Assembly (NCBI GenBank): GCA_025200525.1
Contig: CM045758.1
Location: 65,408,598 to 65,472,597 of the forward strand
Source of the DNA: Camellia lanceoleosa
Taxonomy: Eukaryota; Streptophyta; Magnoliopsida; Ericales; Theaceae
DNA: 64,000 nt
Direction of reading: 5' to 3'
Part shown: positions 57,501-64,000 of the stretch, piece after piece
Position numbering within the stretch: the stretch's first letter is position 1
How the letters are laid out: each line of letters begins with the position of its first letter
Program-made: the position numbers and the translations under genes
The notes under the pieces: generated by a model
Told to the model about the DNA's origin: nothing
The model's input: only the letters and a program-made list of their open reading frames with translations
Database searches by the model: none

Positions 57501-58183
57501 AAAGAGGTTGAAATTTTATAATTAACAGTCGTAGCCATGTTAATCACATCTAATTTAGTGCATCCAAACATGGCCATATGGTTTTGAAAACATTTCACAA
57601 TTGCACATAACACTTGTACATTTTGTGGGTCTCGCTTTTTTGTAAATTTTATCCCCATATAAGATATACTATTATTAATTTTTATGTAAGTAAAAGAACG
57701 TTTAATAATGGTCATAGTCTCTAACTTGTGTACTGAAGGGATGAGATGTGTTTGGATTTTGCAGAATATGCTTACACACTGCAAGTTGACGAAAAAAGTG
57801 ACATATACAGCTATGGGGTGGTGTTGATGGAGATTCTAACCGGGAAGAGATCGGTGGATGCGGAATTCGGAGATGGCAATAGCATTGTGGATTGGGTGAA
57901 ATCCAAAATTAAGACTAAAGACGGCCTTGTTGACGTGCTTGACAAAAATGCCGGGGCATCATGTGCCTCGGTGAGGGAGGAAATGATCCTATTGCTAAGG
58001 GTTGCATTGCTCTGCACTAGTCGAAACCCTGCAGACCGACCTCCAATGAGAGACGTTGTGTCAATGTTGCAAGAGGCTAAACCAAAGAGGAAGTTGCCCG
58101 GAAGTGGCGGCCGTGGGGATGTTGGAGGTGGAGGGGGTGGTGGTGCAACCCCTTTGACCCAAAAACCAACTGTGGAATGTTAA
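53998..58183 (+). CDS. PXY/TDR homologue: PXY/TDR-type leucine-rich-repeat receptor kinase (TDIF/CLE41-CLE44 receptor homologue)
   Basis: Two exons, 53998-56662 and 57765-58183, encode 1,027 residues (Arabidopsis TDR is about 1,040). Residues 1-35 are a signal peptide. The LRR N-cap has WCSWSGVKC (69-77), about 22 LRRs follow to about 615, and the C-cap is GLCG...C (622-632). The transmembrane helix is at about 652-675. In the kinase, the G-loop is GMGSTGTV (722-729), the lysine K743, HRDLKPSN 843-850, DFG 863-865 and APE 887-889 across the splice; it is an RD kinase. The ectodomain RFR at 423-425 matches the RxR pair that reads the free C-terminal Asn of TDIF, and LGGSYFDG is also conserved. 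GPWKLTAFQRLNFTADDVLE and ICYLHHDCDPVIVHRDLKPS are hallmarks of PXY rather than of PXL1/PXL2. In Arabidopsis it acts at the plasma membrane of cambium cells with SERK co-receptors, promoting division and repressing xylem fate. The tail is unusually Gly-rich. There are no frameshifts, and I judge it functional. Confidence 0.95.
56663..57764 (+). other. Single intron of the PXY/TDR-like gene
   Basis: GT at 56663 (CCAG|GTACGT) and AG at 57764 (TTTTGCAG|AATATG). It interrupts the APE glutamate codon after its first base (phase 1), a typical site for this LRR-kinase group. AT-rich; an ORF on the opposite strand (57464-57784) is not supported as a gene. Confidence 0.95.
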
Positions 58184-59387
58184 TATAATTGGTTTTATGG
58201 GTTTTTTTCTTTTTCTTTTTCTTTTTTCTTTTTCTTTTTTTTTTTTTCTCAAATTATGGGGATTGGGTATAGGAGAAGTGATTTTTTGTTTTTTTGTTTT
58301 TGTGAATTTGCAATGGAATTTCGAGAGTTCTGATTATGCTTCTAGTGATGTGTGATATTGGGTTGTTCTCATTAACAATGACTACCCTTATTTGTTTCCA
58401 TAAGCATAACATTACTTTTGCTGTTTTAGTGATTGCTAGATAACTGAATAGCCTAGTGAAATTGCTTTTAGTGATTCCCATGTCATAGAGAAGTAAATTT
58501 TAATTTAAAAATCCACAAAATATGGTGTTGACAAGCATTGTATTCATACTAGTTGAGTGTGAATTAATTTCATTCAAAATTGATTAGTGTTGTCAACATT
58601 AGATTTCATACAACTTTTTTTTGAAAACAAGAATGTGTCTAAGCTTAGATCCAAATATTTTTTTAGAGAAATTGCATTTCAGTAGAGCACTGAAAAAATA
58701 ATGGGAGAATTGATGCATAAAAAGTATTTACAAAAATACTTTTATTTTTATGATGGTGCAAGTCTCTTGCGTGTATGGTACAAGTTCATTTATGTGCTCG
58801 GTGCGAGTGATTCGTGTGTCAAAGTTACACAAAAAAATATTTACATTTACAGTACAACTATTTTGTGATTGTCCCATCTATTTACAATTTACTATCTTTT
58901 TCTTTTCTTTTTTTACATCTTTTTTTGTTTCTTTTCTATTTTTTAGAAAAAAAAAAAAAAATTAAAAGTTGATGTCATTTAAAAATACTAAAGTTATTTT
59001 TTTATGAGTGATTTTTTTTCTCCTCTCCTTTTTATCGGCCAAATAAGTCATTGCCAAATGAGCAAAAATATTTTGATTATAATTAGTTAAAAACTGATTA
59101 TTTCAACCAAAACTACACGAAAACAACTCAAGTCAAAACAACGAGTGCCGAGAACACACATACAACAGTACATGAGTTTGATTGTGTCCATGTGTCATGG
59201 ATAAACAACAATGATTTAATCAGTATAAGAGTAATATTACAATCATCATCTTTTTTTTATTACATTTTATCCATTATCTGATGTGATGCGCACAAATTAA
59301 TTAATATTAGTAGCAACAATAAATCCTTTATAAATGTCTTTAATATCTAACAATTGTGTATATATATCAAGTAATAGATAGAGGGAA
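58184..59387. other. Downstream region of the receptor kinase gene
   Basis: Starts with a long T/C tract (58199-58250) in the presumed 3' UTR. I see no canonical AATAAA in the first 200 bp and cannot place the polyadenylation site. The rest is AT-rich spacer without a supported gene. Confidence 0.5.
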
Positions 59388-59836
59388 AGGAATGGTCTCC
59401 GACTATACAGTACTGTTGGGTTCGTGAGGCCTATTATGAGTCTCATTTCGATAATTTGAACCACTTAATGTATAGAACTCGTCGAGTACTTTATTCCTAT
59501 AAAAAATCACATTGATTCGATATCGATAGCCCCTTAATCAAATCATATTTTTGTTAATAATAAATAAGATTTTAAAAATAAATTGTCAATAAAAATCTAT
59601 TATTATAACAGGGCTATCCATATCCGATCAATGTGATTTTTTACATGGATGAAATATTTGACGAGCTCTACAAAAAAATATGATATAATTAAGGGGCTAT
59701 CGATATTCGATCAATGTGATTTTTACATGGATAAAGTACTTAACAAGCTCTACACATTGAACGGTTCAAATCATTAAAATGGAATTTGCGATAGGCCCCA
59801 TGGGCCCAATGGTATAGTCCAATGGAGACAATCCTT
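59388..59836. mobile_element. Foldback element with arms of about 150 bp
   Basis: Left AGGAATGGTCTCCGACTATA mirrors the right end, which reversed reads AAAGGATTGTCTCCATTGGACTATA. Mirror phrases continue: 'ATTTGAACC', 'AGTACTTTAT', 'AAAATCACATTGAT', 'ATATCGATAGCCCCTTAAT'. The right arm has an extra internal repeat of 'CGATCAATGTGATTTTTACATGGAT' (about 59615 and 59718). GAGGG occurs just outside both ends, but no clear duplication length can be set. Confidence 0.65.
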
Positions 59837-59989
59837 TGAGGGTTGGGGTTTTTTAATGATTTCGTCCTCAAATTCTTGATTTTGAACTTAATTACTTCAA
59901 TAATATAACTTCATAATTTACTCCAATCCTAATCGTTTTGACCTATCTATCTCTATACTCAACTCTATTGTTTTTTTTTTTTTTAATTA

Positions 59990-60491
59990 AAATTAAACAG
60001 TCTTGATTTTATTAATCTAAGAAATTACAAATCTAGGGAAAGAAAATTACAAAAAAAAAAAAAAAATGCAAATTACAAATCTGGAAAATATAGAACTACA
60101 AGAAACAAATTAGTAACAGGAAAAAATGAATATGAAAGACATAAATGAGATTGAATCTGGAAAATTGAAGAACAGAAAACAAATAGGCAAATTAAGGTCT
60201 GTGTTTCACACAGTATTCTTAAAACAGATTCTCCACTTAACTGGAGAGTGTTAGAGGTATGTCGATATCTGTCTCCCAAAATACAACTGTTGAATGCTGC
60301 TGTAGTAGCACTTCCTAGAGCTACTCCAGTGAACTGAACCAGTGGCAATCTTCTCTTTTACTAGAAGGAATGATGAACACGAAGAATATTCAAGAAAGAG
60401 CTTTGAAAATTTTATTTGTTGAGACTAAAAATGAAGGCCTCTATTTATACAAGTAGAGGGAGCCTCTCAGCCTTGAAGAGCGTTATTAACA
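59990..60491 (-). repeat. Probable truncated copia-type LTR
   Basis: On the minus strand it starts TGTTAATAACGC and has CTTGTATAAATAGAGGCC (about 60440-60460), a good TATA box. The rest is leader-like text without a frame. The far end runs into A/T-rich sequence without a matching duplication, so it is likely a remnant. Confidence 0.5.
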
Positions 60492-60494
60492 AAG

Positions 60495-61406
60495 TGTAGC
60501 GACCCTAATTTTTTGTAGATCATTACTTATTTATTATTACTTTATTTATGTTTGGCTTTATTAATTGTCTGGATTTATGAGAATTTAATGTGACATTTAA
60601 TTAATTTAATGTGATAATCTATTATATATCAGTAATGCTAGGGGTCATGAAAAATATATTATGAATATTATCATGAAAGATTCTCAACCTTTGGATTACC
60701 CATGCAATAAAACACTACACACCAATCAAGACTAATCAAGGGATGAAAAATTTTCATGATATATTTCATGATATATTTTTCATGATCCCTAACATTACTC
60801 ATTATATATATATAAGTAATTCAAATATTTATATATATTATATATATATATATATATAAGTGTTTTATATATTGACAAAATATATATCATATTTATATTT
60901 ATATAGATTATTTATATTGTATTTATATAATAAAACATAATATTAATGTGTGATATATAACATAATGTTACTAGGGTATCATATATTAAGCTTAGGTTTT
61001 TTTGTAATCAAAAAGGTTAGAGAATTCTTTTTCAAAGTAGCAGCCACGGAGAGAGAGAGAGAGAGAGAGAGATTTATCATCTAAGGGCTTAATCACATGA
61101 GCCAAGCACAGAAGCCAAGGGTGAGAGCCGGGAAGGAGAGGAGAGAAGAAAAAAAAAAGTAGGGTTTTATTTTGGTAATTTTATTAATTTTTTTAAGTGA
61201 TTCTTTGATTTTTAAAAAAATATTGTGAGTACAAAACTTACTTCCTTTGATTTATGTTTAATTCATTATTTTTATTTATTTATTTTTATTTATTTGATGT
61301 TAGTTTGATTTTGTATTCACCTAAAGATGATTGATTAATTTTAATTATTTTGATTAGTGGTGTATGTAAAGTTTAGGGGTTTTAGATGATTGATTGATTT
61401 TAATTA
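60495..61406. other. Possible LTR remnant (TGTAGCGACCC start) with a nested MITE
   Basis: TGTAGCGACCCTAATTT at 60495 looks like a gypsy LTR start. (AT)n runs lie at 60806-60860 and (GA)n at 61050-61070. No right end is found; the Mutator-like terminus at about 61407 interrupts it. Confidence 0.35.
60631..60799. mobile_element. 169-bp foldback MITE
   Basis: AGTAATGCTAGGGGTCATGA at the left mirrors the right end, which reversed reads AGTAATGTTAGGGATCATGA. Repeated 'TCATGATATATTT' words follow. Confidence 0.7.
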
Positions 61407-61627
61407 GAGAGCTTTTTCAATAAATCCATTATCTAAGAGTGTTGTTCCATAAAACCCATAGTGTTTTACAATATTCCATTAGGTCCATTTCATACAGAAA
61501 GACCAAAACATCCCTGAACAAAACACGCGCATTTCTCTCTCTCTTTGAATCTAATAACCGTCTCTCTTCCCCTCTTTATTTGTGGCGACTTGAAAGCTTT
61601 CTTCTCTCTCTCTCCCTGCAACTTTCA

Positions 61628-61678
61628 ATGGCGTCCGAAGAGGTCAGCAAACCTCCTTCACTCCCTCCTTACCCTGAG
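61628..61678 (+). pseudogene. First exon resembling a plant HMGA (HMG-Y-type) gene
   Basis: ATG at 61628 opens MASEEVSKPPSLPPYPE and ends at a GT donor (GAG|GTAAAA), exactly 17 codons in phase 0. From memory, plant HMGA proteins begin M-x-x-E/R-EVNKPPSLPPYPEM and continue into a histone-H1-like globular domain and AT-hooks. Here neither domain follows anywhere in the remaining 2.3 kb. A CT-rich leader (61530-61615) precedes it. It is either a 5' fragment captured by the Mutator-like element or, less likely, a real gene with a very long first intron whose other exons lie outside the window. Confidence 0.5.
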
Positions 61679-62099
61679 GTAAAAACACCCAACTCTTCTC
61701 TCAACACCCAGATTTCCCTTTCCTTTCCTATTCCTTTTCCACATCAACACTCTTATCTCAAATTGATCTAAACTCTTCAATATTTTCTGACTTTATTTTT
61801 TTTTATTTCTTTAACATTTCTGATGAATTTTTGGTTTGTAAAACCTAACTTCAGGATTGTCAAACATTTGTCAAAAATACCTTTAGATTTTTTGTAACCC
61901 TTATTTTCTATTTTAAGAAATCAAAATTGAACCTTAGTTTTATCTAAATTTCGTTGTAATCTACTATTTTTTTCTACTTTTAAGTTCGTTCCTAGTGTTT
62001 TAATTATAGAATTACATTACCCAAAAACACGATCATCTAACCCTCATCTCGCATCCCTCCATCATAATCCTTAATTTTATTGATTTTTGCACCAAAAAA

Positions 62100-63500
62100 C
62101 ATTACAGGTGCCATTACATTGTGTTCACAATCGTGAACATTCCAAAATGTTTTTGTTGTAGTCGTTGTTATTGAGAGATGTGAACATTCACATTGATTGA
62201 AGATGGTTTGATAATCACATTATTGCGATGTTATCGGTTGTTGTTCAATCCGTGAACATTCACACGGTTTCAAAATGTTTTGGCCAATTGCTTTTGTTGT
62301 AGTTGATAAAAATGTGAACATTCACATTGAGTTAAAATGTTTTGTTAATCGTAGTAATGGTGTTGTTGTTTTATGCTTTGAACATTCTTGTGGATTGAAA
62401 ATGTTTGGCCAATTCTGTTGTTGTTCTTGTTGATGAAAGATGTGAACATTCACATTGCCTGCAAATTTTAGCAGAATCAGAAATTATTGGTCCTTTTGTT
62501 ATTGGCTGTGAACATTCACATTGCCTGATAATTGTAGGAGAACCAGATATTATTGGTCCGCTGTTCTCTATGTTGTCATGATTACATTGCCGACAAAATT
62601 TAGTAGAGTCAGATATTGTTCGTGCTGTTGTTCTAGGCTGTGAATATTTACATTGCCTGAACATTTTAGTTCAATCAGATATTGTTGGTGCTTTCGCTCT
62701 AGGCTGTGAACATTGGCATTGCCTAAACATTTTAGGAGAGTCAAACATTATTGGTGCTGTTGTTCTAGTATGTGAACAATCACATTGCATGAACATTTTA
62801 GTTCAAACAGATATTGTTGGTTCTTTTGGTCTAGGCTGTGAACATTCACATTGCCTGAACATTTTAGTAGAGGCAGATATTATTGGTGCTGCTGTTCGGA
62901 TATTGTTGTTTCGGATATTGTTGTTGTTGGCATGATGTCAACATTTACATGGGGACATGTCCTAAATAAATTTGTTACATGATTATGAACATTGTGTCAA
63001 GCAAATCTCCAAATAAATACGCTTCTTCTATTTGTAATTCAATTTTGAGGTGAACCTTGACATTGTGAGCATTAATGCTGTTCATATTTGTCCACTTATT
63101 ATTCACATCATAGTTGTGTACATTGAAAATATGTGGTTTGTGGGTAATGAATGTGTGATGTTGTCATGTTGTTTGGTTGTTTATAGCCACTATGAATATT
63201 TACATTGGTGCTATTTGCTTATAAATGTGTACATATAATCATTGTCATACTGTGAATTGTTGTAACCAAATATTGATGTGAACTTTAACATTCTCATCTA
63301 TACACATAGACATACCAAATATTATATGGATGTTTAACTATTAACATTTGGTGTGACCACTACTATTTGTACCCTAGTAGTAATGTGAATATTCACATCT
63401 CCAATGATGTGAATGTTCACATTGCTATGTTTGTCACTTAAATAGCACTTTGTTACTTTTGCTTATATGAATATCGTTGAATGTGAACATCCACACTGAT
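62100..63500. repeat. Dispersed near-palindrome TGTGAACATTCACA
   Basis: At least a dozen close matches, at about 62136, 62178, 62251, 62311, 62441, 62507, 62639, 62705, 62771, 62837, 63381, 63401 and 63479. The motif is TGTGAA-nn-TTCACA, self-complementary apart from the two central bases. The central set is in exact 66-bp register (next entry); the outer copies are irregularly spaced. Confidence 0.85.
62415..62905. repeat. 66-bp tandem repeat, seven units in exact register
   Basis: The TGTGAACATT motif or its variants start at 62441, 62507, 62573 (degenerate), 62639, 62705, 62771 and 62837, all 66 bp apart. Shared phrases are 'CATTGCCTGAACATTTTAG', 'AGATATTRTTGGTGCT' and 'TTCTAGGCTG'. The period is a multiple of three, but the minus-strand frame is closed by stops in several units, so I do not call it coding. 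Confidence 0.9.
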
Positions 63501-63584
63501 TAATGATGTCGATGTTAATGTACATGCCTACCCTACAAATTCTATTGAAATCAAATTTAATGTTCATACAAACACTCACTATTT

Positions 63585-63848
63585 GTGCATGCCCATGTAA
63601 CAGATGTTGCATCTAAATTTTGCACAAAAAGAAAGAGGGAGGATTATTATGTCAAAGAAAAGAGCATGCCTCTAGAGAGCAACACCCACATCGATATGCG
63701 ACATGTCAATTATCGATCAACCATCACAGGCTTAGTAGAACCGATGAGAAGCAACAAGTTCTCGGATTTTCAGCTGGACTACTTAAGGAAAACTTCGTTG
63801 TTCGATAGTTGGGGTTGTCTACTATTCACTAGCTATACCAGAATATAG
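63585..63848 (+). CDS. Uncharacterised ORF, possibly an exon of a transposon-associated protein
   Basis: 87 codons: a basic CTKRKREDYYVKEKSMP stretch, then ITGLVEPMRSNKFSDFQLDY ending near SYTRI. A possible splice acceptor (GTAACAG) lies just before 63604, so the true exon may begin there. The style (a basic lead, then a hydrophobic stretch after 'FSDFQLDYLRKTSLF') resembles the N-terminal parts of plant transposon-linked Ulp1-type proteins, but no catalytic residues lie in the window and I cannot confirm this. Confidence 0.3.
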   Translation: MHAHVTDVASKFCTKRKREDYYVKEKSMPLESNTHIDMRHVNYRSTITGLVEPMRSNKFSDFQLDYLRKTSLFDSWGCLLFTSYTRI

Positions 63849-64000
63849 TGCTAGTTTTTTGTTCTTTTTTTTGTGTAACTTTGATAACTTGCGCTTGAAA
63901 ACACTTGACAAAGATATATATAAATCAATGATATACTTCTCACATGCCTATGTCTTTTGATGGTATATTTGATATTGATGTGTTGCGTGTGCTAAACAAT

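Larger units (their letters stand above)
61407..64000. mobile_element. Left part of a Mutator-like element with captured exon (runs off the window)
   Basis: The left terminus GAGAGCTTTTTCAATAAATCC, followed by 'GTTCCATAAAACCC' and 'ATATTCCATTAGGTCC', matches the terminus at 1-91 read in reverse. Inside come a G+C-richer gene-like leader, an HMGA-like first exon, a 66-bp tandem array and an ORF of unknown family. The right end is beyond the window, so the element's type and length cannot be confirmed. Confidence 0.5.

Noticed and set aside
62371..62664. 97-codon minus-strand ORF with 22-residue Cys-rich repeats
   Set aside because: The period is a multiple of three, but adjacent units contain stops in the same frame and the codons simply follow the DNA repeat.
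62415..62905. 66-bp array considered as a CRISPR-like array
   Set aside because: Eukaryotic context, no unique spacers (the whole 66 bp is repeated and diverged), no cas genes. It is a tandem repeat.

Overview
The window is nuclear DNA of a eudicot, probably a woody species with a repeat-rich genome. The evidence is one intron-containing receptor kinase gene of a plant-only family, AT-rich spacers, and dense layers of plant transposons (Ty1/copia, Ty3/gypsy-type LTRs, Mutator-like, hAT-like, PIF/Harbinger-like). I recognise one intact gene with confidence: a PXY/TDR-type leucine-rich-repeat receptor kinase on the + strand (exons 53998-56662 and 57765-58183, 1,027 residues). In Arabidopsis this receptor perceives the TDIF/CLE41-CLE44 peptide and maintains vascular cambium.

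The left half (3437-28485) is one old Ty1/copia element on the - strand, swollen to 25 kb by later insertions. It can be dissected base by base, because almost every insertion is bounded by TG...CA termini and a 5-bp target-site duplication. Its 3' LTR is split by a solo LTR (3756-14547). That solo LTR holds two further solo LTRs (6023-9614 and 10091-13973), and the first of these holds a MITE-like element filled with a long CCA repeat. The copia gag gene is split by two more solo LTRs (19530-20815 and 20962-26662), and the latter holds another (23339-25707). The copia proteins are dead: stops, frameshifts, and lost protease, integrase and zinc-knuckle residues.

The middle (28491-53340) has no gene I can name. 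It is spacer with non-autonomous DNA transposons, many with exact target duplications: PIF-like at 29067-29968, Mutator-like at 31709-31894, 33491-35292 and 51354-52638, hAT-like at 42111-42494, 43286-43839 and 47179-48191. It also has a solo copia-type LTR (34454-35287) and a probable solo gypsy LTR (45042-47128). The 51354-52638 element looks like a Pack-MULE carrying a fragment of an ASPM-type spindle protein gene.

The right end holds the PXY/TDR gene, with a Mutator-like MITE about 370 bp upstream of its start codon, then spacer. A Mutator-like terminus at about 61407 introduces an element with an HMGA-like first exon, an exact 66-bp tandem repeat built on a near-palindrome, and an uncharacterised ORF. 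A terminus of the same kind lies at the extreme left of the window (1-91).

I see no CRISPR array, tRNA, rRNA or prokaryotic-style operon. The unusual material is structural: the dated insertion stack, the gene-capturing Mutator-like elements, and short G+C-rich palindromic words repeated inside the gypsy-type LTRs.
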